Shown piece after piece: positions 9,510 to 17,435 of a DNA stretch of 64,000 bases (positions within the stretch are counted from its first letter, which is position 1; every line of letters begins with the position of its first letter). A model generated the notes under the pieces. That model did not search any database, was not told the DNA's origin, and was given only the letters and a program-made list of their open reading frames with translations. The position numbers and the translations under genes were made by a program. The DNA comes from Micromonospora echinaurantiaca (GTDB lineage Bacteria; Actinomycetota; Actinomycetes; Mycobacteriales; Micromonosporaceae): contig NZ_LT607750.1 of assembly GCF_900090235.1 (NCBI RefSeq), positions 880,501-944,500 of the forward strand, written 5' to 3'.

Positions 9510-9536
9510 GTTCCGAACGTTCAATAAGTTCTGAAC
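9510..9536. promoter_or_regulatory. Paired GTTCNGAAC operator upstream of the GbsR-type gene
   Basis: GTTCCGAAC (9510-9518) and GTTCTGAAC (9528-9536) are two 9-base palindromes 9 bases apart, with a further GAAC half-site between them. The array ends 6 bases ahead of the second ATG, so a bound protein would block initiation. Confidence 0.5.
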
Positions 9537-9578
9537 AAAGAGTACGCGCTGCGGCCGAGATGCGGAAGTCCGGGTGGG

Positions 9579-10358
9579 TCAGCCCTCGCGGAGCAGGTGG
9601 CGGAGCCGGCCCGGGGTCTGCCCCAGCTGGGCGCGGACCGTCCGGGTCAGGTGTGCCTGGTCGGCGAAGCCCAGCTCCGCCGCGACGGTGGCCAGGTCGG
9701 CCCCCGCGGCGAGCAGGTCGAGTGCCCGCCCGACGCGCAGCCGGTTGCGGTACCGGGTCAGCGGCACCCCGACCAGCGCCTGGAACGAGCGGCTCAGCCG
9801 GTACGGCGACACCCCGAGGGCTCGGGCCAGGGGCAGCAGTCCGGCCGCCTCGGGTGCTTCGTCGCGTACCGCCGCCCGGGCCGCGGCCACCAGCGGCCGG
9901 TCCCGCTCCGGCGCGCCGGGTGCCGGTCCGGCGGCTCCGGCGACCAGCCGGACCAGCCGCTCGGCGGCGGCGAAGTCCGGGTCGGGCTGGGCGGCGGCGC
10001 GTAGCAGCAGCCGGTGGGCCAGGTCGAGGCGGGCATCGACGTGCACCACGGCCGGTGCCGGCCGGTCGGCGAAGAGGTCCCGCCAGAGCCGTTCCGACAG
10101 GTGCAGCGAGGTGCAGTCGTCGCCGCCGGCCGGGTGGGCGAAACGCTCCTCCTCGCCGGGCACCGTCAGGTAGCCCACGGTCGGGTCGACGAACTCCTCG
10201 CCGCCGCGTCCGTGCCGCCGGAAGCCGCCGCGGCGGGTGAGCACCATCCCGTACGCCGAGTTGCGCTCGGGTGTCGACCAGCGGGTGTGGTCGTCGCGGC
10301 AGCGCACCGCCTGGATCCGGAAGTCCGGACGGCTGGCGAGCACGGTGCTGGTCCGCAT
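9579..10358 (-). CDS. AraC-family transcriptional regulator
   Basis: A 259-residue protein with a cupin-like N-terminal sensing half and a C-terminal pair of helix-turn-helices: LPLARALGVSPYRLSRSFQALVGVPLTRYRNRLRV, then VAAELGFADQAHLTRTVRAQLGQTPGRLR. The ATG at 10358 is preferred because the longer frame upstream runs back into the divergent efflux gene. The arrangement, 76 bases from the start of a divergent DHA2 efflux pump, suggests that it controls that pump. Confidence 0.9.
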   Translation of the reverse strand: MRTSTVLASRPDFRIQAVRCRDDHTRWSTPERNSAYGMVLTRRGGFRRHGRGGEEFVDPTVGYLTVPGEEERFAHPAGGDDCTSLHLSERLWRDLFADRPAPAVVHVDARLDLAHRLLLRAAAQPDPDFAAAERLVRLVAGAAGPAPGAPERDRPLVAAARAAVRDEAPEAAGLLPLARALGVSPYRLSRSFQALVGVPLTRYRNRLRVGRALDLLAAGADLATVAAELGFADQAHLTRTVRAQLGQTPGRLRHLLREG

Positions 10359-10434
10359 GCCCGCCAGGGTAGCCAGCGCCGGCGGGCGCAAGGATCGACA
10401 AGACGCCGGGCCCGGCCGCCGGCAGGGTGGCGGA

Positions 10435-11904
10435 ATGAGCGAGCCGAACTCGAAGCGGCGTGCCGCGCTGCTCGTCGTCCTGCTGACCGGGCAGGCGATG
10501 GCCTCGATGGACACCTCGATCGCCGCGGTCGCCGCGCCGACGATCCGGGCCGACCTGGCCGGCCCGCCGGCGCTGGCGCAGCTGGTGCTGGCCGGTTACA
10601 CGTTGGCCTTCGCCGTGCTGGTGGTCACCGGCGCACGGCTGGGCAGCCGGCATGGTCCGGGCCGGGTCTTCCTGCTCGGCCTGGCCGGCTTCACCGTCGC
10701 CTCGCTCGCCTGCGGGCTGGCCCCCGGACCGGGCAGCCTGGTGCTGGCCCGGGTGGTCCAGGGCGCCACCGCGGCCCTGCTGGTGCCGCAGGTGCTGACG
10801 CTGATCCAGGCCCGGTTCGACGGCGCGGCCCGGGCCCGGGCCATCGGGGCGTACTCGATGATCCTGGCGCTCGGGGTCGCGGCCGGGCAGGTGGTCGGCG
10901 GTCTGCTGGTCACCCTGGACCTCGGCGGGCTCGCCTGGCGGGCCGCGTTCCTGGTCAACGTGCCGGTCGGGGTGCTGCTGCTGGCGCTGGGCCGGCGGGT
11001 GCTCGCCGCGGCACCGGACCCGCGCGGTCGGGAGGCGCTCGACCCGCCCGGGGTGCTGCTGCTCTGCACCGCGATGCTCACCCTGGTGGTGCCACTGGTG
11101 CTCGGCCGGGACCTGGGGTGGCCGGGGTGGTCGGTGCCGGCCGTGGCCGCCGCCGGCGCCGTCGGGCTCGGGCTCTTCCTGCGGTACGAGGACCGGCTCG
11201 CCCGCCGGGGCGGGGCGCCGCTGCTCGACGTGACCGTGCTGCGGCTGCCCGGCGTCGCGGTCGGCCTGCTGGCGGCCGCGACGGTGATGGGCTGCTACGC
11301 CGGCTTCCTGTTCAACCTCACCCTGTGGTTGCAGGACGGGCTGCGGATGAACGCGCTCGGCGCCGGGCTGGCCTTCCTGCCGTACGCCGCCGGGTTCGCC
11401 CTCTGCGGCCTGGGCGTGCCGCGACTGCCCGGGCGGTGGCGCGACGCCCTCCCGGTGGCCGGCCCGCCGGTGCTGGCAGTGGTGGTGCTGGCGGTCTGGG
11501 CACTGTCCCGGGACGGCTGGCCGTGGCCGGGAGCGGCCGCGTTGCTGCTGGTGGGCGGCGCCGCGCACGCCGCCGCGTTCAGCCCGCTGGTCGCCCGGCT
11601 GGCCGCCGTCGTGCCGGTCGGCGCGGCCGCCGCGCTCTCCGCGCTGGTCTCCACCGGCACCCTGCTGGCCGCCGTGCTGGGCGTCGCGCTCCTCGGCGGG
11701 CTCCACCTGAGCCGGTCGCCGGTGGTGGCCGCCACGGCGACGGCCGCGCTCCTGCTGGCGGGCGCCGGGGCCGCCCACCGCTCCCGCCGGGCGGCCCGGC
11801 TGGATCACCAGCCGGATGACCCCCGGGCGGCGGCCCGGCCGGATCACCAGCCGGATGACCGGCGCGACGGGTCGCGGCAGGAGCGGGCCACCTCGGCGAG
11901 GTAG
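10435..11904 (+). CDS. DHA2-family MFS efflux transporter
   Basis: A proton-driven drug exporter of 489 residues with about 14 hydrophobic helices. The family landmarks are visible: MDTSIAAVAAPTIRADL in helix 1, GARLGSRHGPGRVFLLGL (motif A) and LVLARVVQGATAALLVPQVL (motif B region), then the motif C-like IGAYSMILALGVAAGQVVGG. The hydrophilic C-terminal tail carries a 13-residue duplication (RPDHQPDD repeated). Start: ATG 10435 behind GGCAGGGTGG. Divergent from the AraC-type regulator. Confidence 0.92.
   Translation: MSEPNSKRRAALLVVLLTGQAMASMDTSIAAVAAPTIRADLAGPPALAQLVLAGYTLAFAVLVVTGARLGSRHGPGRVFLLGLAGFTVASLACGLAPGPGSLVLARVVQGATAALLVPQVLTLIQARFDGAARARAIGAYSMILALGVAAGQVVGGLLVTLDLGGLAWRAAFLVNVPVGVLLLALGRRVLAAAPDPRGREALDPPGVLLLCTAMLTLVVPLVLGRDLGWPGWSVPAVAAAGAVGLGLFLRYEDRLARRGGAPLLDVTVLRLPGVAVGLLAAATVMGCYAGFLFNLTLWLQDGLRMNALGAGLAFLPYAAGFALCGLGVPRLPGRWRDALPVAGPPVLAVVVLAVWALSRDGWPWPGAAALLLVGGAAHAAAFSPLVARLAAVVPVGAAAALSALVSTGTLLAAVLGVALLGGLHLSRSPVVAATATAALLLAGAGAAHRSRRAARLDHQPDDPRAAARPDHQPDDRRDGSRQERATSAR
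11791..11860 (+). repeat. 39-base period direct repeat in the MFS tail
   Basis: Two 31-base copies (11791-11821 and 11830-11860) differ at one base and lie 39 bases apart, exactly 13 codons, duplicating a hydrophilic segment at the transporter C-terminus. Confidence 0.85.
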
Positions 11905-11943
11905 TGGGCGCGGACGCCGGATCCGGCTGACCTGGGCCTGCTC

Positions 11944-11966
11944 AATAGTGGAGCCGCTCAACTATT
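11944..11966. promoter_or_regulatory. MarR operator upstream of the MarR gene
   Basis: AATAGTGGAG-CCG-CTCAACTATT is a 10-base inverted repeat with one mismatch, 23 bases before the MarR start codon. AT-rich ends in GC-rich DNA make it stand out. Autoregulation is inferred. Confidence 0.55.
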
Positions 11967-11989
11967 CGCTGGCAAAGTAGGATGGGAGC

Positions 11990-12472
11990 GTGGCGCAGAG
12001 CACCGCTTCCTCCACCGGGCCCGACGTGGACCGGCCCTCCGGGCTGGCCGGCGACGCGGTGCGGCGGATCATGCACGTCGCCGCCGCCCTGCGGCACCAC
12101 CAGGACGTCGAGATCGCCGCGCTGGGGCTGACCCCGGCGGTCGCCCGGGCCCTGCACGAACTCGACCCGGACCATCCGCTGCCCGCCCGCGACCTCGCCG
12201 AGCAGTTGCGCTGCGACCGCTCCAACGTCACCGCCCTGGTCGACAAGCTGGAACAGGCCGGGCTGGTCCAGCGCAAGGTGGACCCGGCCGACCGGCGGCA
12301 GAAGACCCTGGTGGTGACCGACGCCGGCCGCCGGATGCGGCAGCGGGTGCACGAGGTGATGTCCGACTCCCGACTGCTCGCCGGGCTCACCACCGACGAG
12401 CTGTCCACCCTTCGTGACCTGGTCTGGAAGGTCTCCGACGGCGGCTGCCCGGAGGCCTGCGGCACCGACTGA
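11990..12472 (+). CDS. MarR-family transcriptional regulator
   Basis: A 160-residue winged-helix protein: [33 protein letters not shown] is the helix-turn-helix and [18 protein letters not shown] the wing. It starts with GTG at 11990 behind GGGAG. A 10-base inverted repeat in its promoter suggests autoregulation; its other target could be the MFS pump upstream on the same strand or the oxoacid dehydrogenase gene 51 bases downstream. Confidence 0.9.
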   Translation: MAQSTASSTGPDVDRPSGLAGDAVRRIMHVAAALRHHQDVEIAALGLTPAVARALHELDPDHPLPARDLAEQLRCDRSNVTALVDKLEQAGLVQRKVDPADRRQKTLVVTDAGRRMRQRVHEVMSDSRLLAGLTTDELSTLRDLVWKVSDGGCPEACGTD

Positions 12473-12523
12473 TCCGCCCGGGGCGGTTCGTGTCCGACTG
12501 GGCGAGCCGGCCCATCGTCGGTA

Positions 12524-15001
12524 ATGCTGTCCGACGTGACCACCCCGCAAGATCTCGACGACCGGCTCCGGGAGGCGCTGGCCGCGCTGGCCGCCCCCGA
12601 GCAGCGGCGTGACCCGGCCGAGCCGGTCACCGACGGCGCGGCGCTGACCGGCGCGCAGGCGCTCGACCTGTTCGACGCGCAGGTCACCAGCCGGCAGCTC
12701 GACCTCGCCGGGCGCTGGCTGCGCAGCTTCGGCGAGGGGTACTACACGATCGGCTCGGCCGGCCACGAGGGCAACGCCGCGGTCGCCGCCGCGGTACGGG
12801 CCACCGACCCGGCGCTGCTGCACTACCGCTCCGGCGCCTTCTACTGCGTCCGGGCCGCGCAGGTTTCCGCCGAGCCCGATTCCGCCGGCCCGGCGGACGC
12901 GACCGGTCCGGCGCGCGACGCGGCCGACGCCACCGCCGACCAGGACCCGGCCGCCGCCGACGGCGCGGACGCCGCCGGAAGTGGCGAGGCCACCGCCGGG
13001 CCCGCCGGGGACCGGCCGTTCGCCCGGGGGTACGCCGAAGCGGCGCGGGACGTGCTGCGCGGGATGGTCGCCTCGGCGCGCGAGCCGATCGCCGGTGGCC
13101 GGCACAAGGTCTTCGGCCGCGCCGACCTGGCGGTCGTGCCGACCACCTCGACCATCGCCTCGCACCTGCCGCGCGCCGTCGGGATGGGGCTGGCGGTGGA
13201 ACGGCTGCGCCGGCTGGACATGGCCGGGCGGCGCACCGGCACCGGGGTGCGGATCGGCAGCGGCGGCGGCGCCGAGCACGCGCCCTGGCCACCGGACGCC
13301 ATCGTGGTCTGCTCCTTCGGCGACGCCTCGGTCAACCACGCCAGCGCCACCGCCGCGTTCAACACCGCCGGTTGGTACGACCACACCGGCCTGCGCATCC
13401 CGGTGCTCTTCGTCTGCGAGGACAACGGGCTGGGCATCAGCGTCCGCTCCCCGAGGGGCTGGGTGGCCACCGCGTTGCAGGCCAGGCCGGGGCTCCGCTA
13501 CTTCGCAGCGGACGGCACCGACCTGCGGCGGGCGTACGAGGTGGCGGCGGAGGCGGCCGCCTGGGTGCGCCGGCACCGGCGGCCGGCGGTGCTGCACCTG
13601 AGCACCGTGCGGCTGATGGGGCACGCCGGCGCGGACGTCGAGACCGCGTACCGCGGGGCCGAGGAGATCGCCGCCGACCTGGAGCGGGACCCGGTCGTCG
13701 GCACCGCGCGGCTGCTCGTCACGGCGGGCGTGGCCACCGGTGCTGACCTGCTGGCCCGGTACGACGAGATCGGCTGGCGGGTGCGGCGGATCGCCGAGGA
13801 GGTGCTCGACGAGCCGAAGTTGACCGCCCCGGCCGAGGTGGTCGCCCCGCTCGCGCCCCGGCGGCCGGTGCGGGTGGCCCGCGCGGTGGCCGACGCGGCG
13901 GCCCGGGCCAGCGGCCCCGGCGCGGCCGCCCGGGCGGAGTCGTTCGGCGGCAAGCCGCCCGAACTGGCCGGCCCGCTGACGCTGGCGCAGAGCATCAACG
14001 CCGCGCTCGCCGACGGGATGCTGGACCACCCGCAGATGGCCGTCTTCGGCGAGGACGTGGCCGCCAAGGGCGGGGTGTACGGGGTGACCAAGGGGCTGCG
14101 GGACCGGTTCGGGGCGGCCCGGGTCTTCGACACGCTGCTCGACGAGACGTCGGTGCTCGGGCTCGGGCTCGGCGCCGGGCTGGCCGGGATGCTGCCGGTG
14201 CCGGAGATCCAGTACCTGGCGTACCTGCACAACGCCGAGGACCAGTTGCGTGGCGAGGCGGCCACCATGCAGTTCTTCTCGCAGGGGGCGTTCCGCAACC
14301 CGATGGTGGTGCGGGTGGCCGGGCTGGCGTACCAGGAGGGCTTCGGCGGGCACTTCCACAACGACAACTCGGTGGCCGTACTCCGGGACGTGCCGGGCCT
14401 GGTGATCGCGGTGCCGGCGCGGCCGGACGACGCCGCGCCGATGCTGCGGACCTGCCTGGCCAGCGCGGCGGTGGACGGCAGCGTCTGCGTCTTCCTGGAG
14501 CCGATCGCGCTCTATCACACCCGCGACCTGTACGCCGAGGGCGACGGGGAGTGGCTGGCCGGCTATCCCGAGCCGGGCGCCTGGGTGAGCGGGCACGTGC
14601 CGATCGGCCGGGCCCGGGTCTACGGCGTCGGCTCGGCCGAGGACATCACGATCATCACCTTCGGTAACGGCGTACGGATGTCGCTGCGCGCGGCCGCGAC
14701 GCTCGCCGACGAGGGGATCGGCACCCGGGTGGTCGATTTGCGCTGGCTGGCGCCGCTGCCGGTGGCGGACATCATCCGGGAGGCGGCCGCGACCGGGCGG
14801 GTGCTGGTGGTGGACGAGACCCGGCGGTCGGGCGGGGTCGGCGAGGGGGTCATCGCCGCTCTGGTCGATGCCGGATATGTCGGTGCGGCGCGGCGAGTCG
14901 CCGGAGTTGACTCGTTTGTACCATTAGGTCCGGCGGCACGTCAGGTTCTGGTCTCCGAGGAAGCCATTACCCAGGGTGCCCGTACGCTCCTGGCACGGTA
15001 A
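12524..15001 (+). CDS. Fused E1alpha-E1beta 2-oxoacid dehydrogenase
   Basis: An 825-residue thiamine-diphosphate enzyme carrying both E1 chains of a 2-oxoacid (branched-chain or acetoin-like) dehydrogenase. The alpha half has [15 protein letters not shown], the ThDP segment [19 protein letters not shown] (from about residue 266) and [10 protein letters not shown]. The beta half, from about residue 485, has [33 protein letters not shown] and [12 protein letters not shown]. An Ala/Asp/Pro-rich insert of about 50 residues interrupts the alpha half at roughly 112-163. No E2 or E3 is nearby, so its complex partners must lie elsewhere. Start ATG 12524; in-frame GTG 12536 is an alternative. Substrate not assignable. 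Confidence 0.92.
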   Translation: MLSDVTTPQDLDDRLREALAALAAPEQRRDPAEPVTDGAALTGAQALDLFDAQVTSRQLDLAGRWLRSFGEGYYTIGSAGHEGNAAVAAAVRATDPALLHYRSGAFYCVRAAQVSAEPDSAGPADATGPARDAADATADQDPAAADGADAAGSGEATAGPAGDRPFARGYAEAARDVLRGMVASAREPIAGGRHKVFGRADLAVVPTTSTIASHLPRAVGMGLAVERLRRLDMAGRRTGTGVRIGSGGGAEHAPWPPDAIVVCSFGDASVNHASATAAFNTAGWYDHTGLRIPVLFVCEDNGLGISVRSPRGWVATALQARPGLRYFAADGTDLRRAYEVAAEAAAWVRRHRRPAVLHLSTVRLMGHAGADVETAYRGAEEIAADLERDPVVGTARLLVTAGVATGADLLARYDEIGWRVRRIAEEVLDEPKLTAPAEVVAPLAPRRPVRVARAVADAAARASGPGAAARAESFGGKPPELAGPLTLAQSINAALADGMLDHPQMAVFGEDVAAKGGVYGVTKGLRDRFGAARVFDTLLDETSVLGLGLGAGLAGMLPVPEIQYLAYLHNAEDQLRGEAATMQFFSQGAFRNPMVVRVAGLAYQEGFGGHFHNDNSVAVLRDVPGLVIAVPARPDDAAPMLRTCLASAAVDGSVCVFLEPIALYHTRDLYAEGDGEWLAGYPEPGAWVSGHVPIGRARVYGVGSAEDITIITFGNGVRMSLRAAATLADEGIGTRVVDLRWLAPLPVADIIREAAATGRVLVVDETRRSGGVGEGVIAALVDAGYVGAARRVAGVDSFVPLGPAARQVLVSEEAITQGARTLLAR

Positions 15002-15111
15002 ATTCCGTTCCACCCGGTGCGCCACTTGCGCGGGGAGCCACAACTGTGTGGACTTTGCCTGACGGCGTCGCCGACGTCGGCAGCAGGGATGAGATGAGGA
15101 GGCACGCGACA

Positions 15112-15549
15112 GTGAGCGCGACCGCTGGTCAGGCCGCCGACGGGGTACGCAGCCTGGCGGACCGGTTCGGGATCGAGCCGGGGATGGTCGTCATGGAGAT
15201 GGGGTACGACGACGACGTCGACCAGGATCTCCGGGACGCCCTGACCGACCGCTGTGGAGAGCTGGTCGACGAGGACACCGACGAGGTGGTCGACGCGGTG
15301 CTGGTCTGGTACCGCGACGGCGACGGTGATCTCTTCGAGCTCCTCGTCGACGCCCTCGGCCCGCTGGCCGACAACGGTGTCGTGTGGCTGCTCACGCCCA
15401 AGGCGGGGCGCGAGGGGCACGTCGAGCCGAGCGAGATCGCCGAGTCCGCACCCACCGCCGGCCTCCAGCAGACCTCGACCGTCAACGCCGGCCGGGACTG
15501 GAGCGGCGCCCGGCTCGTCCTGCGCCGCGGCGCCAAGAGCCGGAAGTAG
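15112..15549 (+). CDS. DUF3052-family protein
   Basis: A 145-residue acidic protein of the actinobacterial DUF3052 family (ADRFGIEPGMVVMEMGYDDD, LVWYRDGDGDLFELLVDALGPL, VVWLLTPKAGREGHVEPSE). Function unknown; the fold recalls the nucleotide-binding core of methyltransferases without a clear cofactor motif. The GTG at 15112 is chosen because AGGAGG lies 9 bases upstream; the longer frame from 15046 lacks a signal. In Mycobacterium tuberculosis, from memory, the homologue sits between aceE and ahpE, the same neighbourhood as here. Confidence 0.85.
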   Translation: MSATAGQAADGVRSLADRFGIEPGMVVMEMGYDDDVDQDLRDALTDRCGELVDEDTDEVVDAVLVWYRDGDGDLFELLVDALGPLADNGVVWLLTPKAGREGHVEPSEIAESAPTAGLQQTSTVNAGRDWSGARLVLRRGAKSRK

Positions 15550-15666
15550 GCCGGCTCCGCCCGTCCGGCAGCCGCTGCCACCGGCGGCCGCACCCGGCAG
15601 CCCGGCCCGGCCGCCGCCGGGTGTGACAGGCTGGGTGCCGTCCCGACTTGATCCCCAGGAGCTGGC

Positions 15667-16134
15667 ATGCCGATCGAGGTGGGCGCCGAGGCGCCGGACT
15701 TCGTGCTGAAGGACCAGAACAACCAGGAGGTCCGGCTCTCGGACTTCCGCGGCCGGCGCACCGTGCTGCTGGTCTTCTACCCGCTCGCCTTCACCGGTAC
15801 CTGCCAGGGTGAACTGGCCGAGGTACGGGACAACCTCGACGACTACGTCAACGACCAGGTCCAGGTGCTGACCGTCAGCGTCGACTCGGTCTACAGCCAC
15901 AAGGTGTGGGCCGACCGGGAGGGCTACCAGTTCCCGCTGCTGGCCGACTTCTGGCCGCACGGCGCGGTCGCCCAGGCGTACGGCGTGTTCAACGAGACCG
16001 CCGGCTTCGCCGACCGGGGCACGTTCGTGATCGACAAGGCCGGCCTGGTCCGCTTCGCCGAGCGCAACGGCCCGGGCGAGGCGCGCGACCAGCAGGCGTG
16101 GCGCAAGGCGCTGGCCGAGGCCGCCGCGGCCTGA
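15667..16134 (+). CDS. ahpE: One-Cys peroxiredoxin AhpE
   Basis: A 155-residue thiol peroxidase that reduces peroxides in the cytoplasm. The peroxidatic Cys46 lies in PLAFTGTCQGEL, and the segment FPLLADFWPHGAVAQAYGVFNE is characteristic of the actinobacterial AhpE subgroup. No second Cys is present, so it is a one-Cys enzyme recycled by an outside thiol such as mycothiol/mycoredoxin (known for the family). Start ATG 15667 behind CCAGGAG. A hairpin follows, then tRNA-Val. Confidence 0.95.
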   Translation: MPIEVGAEAPDFVLKDQNNQEVRLSDFRGRRTVLLVFYPLAFTGTCQGELAEVRDNLDDYVNDQVQVLTVSVDSVYSHKVWADREGYQFPLLADFWPHGAVAQAYGVFNETAGFADRGTFVIDKAGLVRFAERNGPGEARDQQAWRKALAEAAAA

Positions 16135-16161
16135 CCCGGTCGGGCACGCCGTGCGACCGGG
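16135..16161 (+). terminator. Hairpin after ahpE
   Basis: CCCGGTC pairs with GACCGGG, extended by GCAC/GTGC, directly after the ahpE stop codon and before tRNA-Val. No T run. Confidence 0.6.
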
Positions 16162-16213
16162 CCGGTGGCGGGCAGGGTAAGCTTGCCAACCTCCGGCCCC
16201 GTACGGGCGTTCC

Positions 16214-16288
16214 GGGCGCGTAGCTCAGTGGGAGAGCACTCGCCTTACAAGCGAGGGGTCGCAGGTTCGAAACCTGCCGCGCCCACCA
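16214..16288 (+). tRNA. tRNA-Val(TAC)
   Basis: A complete cloverleaf: acceptor stem GGGCGCG/CGCGCCC, D arm GCTC/GAGC, anticodon stem CTCGC/GCGAG with loop CTTACAA giving anticodon TAC (16246-16248), T arm GCAGG/CCTGC with TTCGAAA, and an encoded ACCA end. It reads the valine codon GUA, which is rare in this DNA. Accessory-looking sequence begins right after it. Confidence 0.97.
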
Positions 16289-16334
16289 ATCACCACCAGC
16301 ATTAACGCCGGCACACAAGATCAGAGAACCGGCC

Positions 16335-16469
16335 GATGACAGCAACGCCGGGGAACTGGAGACGTCCCTCCTGCTCCATGTCGCCCCAGAACTGATCAAG
16401 GCGGGCAACGAGACTGCCGACTGGACAGCCGACGACTGTAGTGCCTCAGATCGCGGATGCCACGTCTGA
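16335..16469 (+). pseudogene. Creatininase-family fragment
   Basis: Forty-four codons ending at TGA 16467-16469 read DDSNAGELETSLLLHVAPEL followed by an Asp/Trp-rich stretch. NAGELETS matches the active-site AGE-ETS segment of creatininase/MftE-like amidohydrolases, but the upstream and downstream parts of the roughly 250-residue enzyme are missing. It lies 47 bases past tRNA-Val and overlaps the start of the next gene, so it looks like the scar of a rearrangement. Identification is from the motif only. Confidence 0.5.
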
Positions 16470-17154
16470 AATCCGCCAGCATGCTCGCGGTCAGTCGGGC
16501 GACGATCCGTTCGTGATCGCTGAAACGCGGGGAATCCGCATCCGGCATCGCGGGCGTGAGCCGCAGGTCCATCCCACCGCCTACGTCGCCCCGACGGCCA
16601 CGCTGGTCGGTGATGTCCGCGTGGGCCCGAGGGCGCGGGTGATGTACGGTGCGGTGCTCGATGCCGAGGGGTCTCGGATCGAGGTCGGGGAGGCGGCGGT
16701 GATCTGCGAGAACGCGGTGTTGCGCGGGTCTGCGGTCGCCGGCGATCAGCCGGTGCTTGTCGACGACCATGTCTTCGTGGGGCCGCATGCCACGCTGCTG
16801 GGTTGCGAGGTCGGCAGGTGCGTCTATGTGGCGACCGCGGCGACGGTCCTGCAGTGCGCGCGGTTGGGGGCCGGCTCGGTTGTCGCAGTTGGCGCGCTCG
16901 TCCATGCGCGCACCGTTCTGCCGGACGAGTACTTCGTGCCGCCGCACACCGTGGCGCTTGACGCGCCGGTGCGGCTGCTGGCCCCGGGCGATCCGGGCTT
17001 GGCCGAGGCCGTCGGCCGGGTGGGCTTCGCGCAGGTGGCGTTCGGGGTCGATGCGGAGTGGACCGACCGGATCAACCGGTACGAGCACATCGCGGAGGTG
17101 CGCGTCGCCGAGTTCGGCGCGCACGCGGACGATGAGGTTCTGAATCTCGGCTAG
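16441..17154 (+). CDS. Left-handed beta-helix (gamma-carbonic-anhydrase-like) protein
   Basis: A 237-residue protein with hexapeptide repeats (VHPTAYVAPTATLVGDVRVGPRARVMYGAVLDAEGSRIEVG and onward) forming a left-handed beta-helix, as in gamma-carbonic anhydrases and related acyltransferases. The three zinc His of the enzymes are not all recognisable: the usual VIH position reads VLRG and only one VGPHATLLG His is evident, so carbonic anhydrase activity is doubtful. The start is uncertain: GTG 16441 overlaps the creatininase fragment and has no ribosome site; GTG 16513 is an alternative. Confidence 0.75.
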   Translation: MPQIADATSEIRQHARGQSGDDPFVIAETRGIRIRHRGREPQVHPTAYVAPTATLVGDVRVGPRARVMYGAVLDAEGSRIEVGEAAVICENAVLRGSAVAGDQPVLVDDHVFVGPHATLLGCEVGRCVYVATAATVLQCARLGAGSVVAVGALVHARTVLPDEYFVPPHTVALDAPVRLLAPGDPGLAEAVGRVGFAQVAFGVDAEWTDRINRYEHIAEVRVAEFGAHADDEVLNLG

Positions 17155-17167
17155 CGCCGCACCGTTC

Positions 17168-17240
17168 GCCGCCTACGACCTGGCCAAAGACAAGCTCTAG
17201 GCCAATCAAGCCGAAGAAGAACCGGACCAGGTCCGTGCCA
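17168..17240 (+). pseudogene. IS630-family transposase remnant
   Basis: FAAYDLAKDKL is read in one frame (from about 17168) and IKPKKNRTR in another, separated by a frameshift. Joined, they match the conserved YDLAKDKLYGHIKPKKNRTR core of IS630-type transposases. Only about 70 bases are recognisable; no ends, inverted repeats or catalytic DDE region remain. The rest of the gap to the LtrA gene (17241-17435) shows no gene. Confidence 0.55.
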
Positions 17241-17435
17241 TGGCGTCGGGATGCGGACGTATCCGAGCTAGGTCGCGCGATCAAGCGACTGACGGCCCCC
17301 TGAGGCCTGGACCGAGGCCGCCCGTGCAGCGGGGCCGCCCGGTTTCAGGCCAGGCCGCATATCCGAATTCACCGGCGCTGCGCCGTGGTACGAAGGCTTC
17401 AAGCCTGAGACAAAGCCGGCAGAACGGGCGGGTTG

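Noticed and set aside
11791..11860. Direct repeats as a CRISPR-like array
   Set aside because: Only two copies, 39 bases apart and in frame inside an MFS gene; a coding duplication explains them.
8965..11961. 998-codon minus-strand frame
   Set aside because: Low-complexity Arg/Gly/Gln sequence that is antisense to the MFS gene and out of frame with the AraC, GbsR and ABC genes.
11942..14596. 884-codon minus frame across the E1 fusion
   Set aside because: Shadow of the fused dehydrogenase; no domain is readable.
16135..16161. Hairpin before tRNA-Val as part of a riboswitch
   Set aside because: Too short and simple; a terminator for ahpE explains it.
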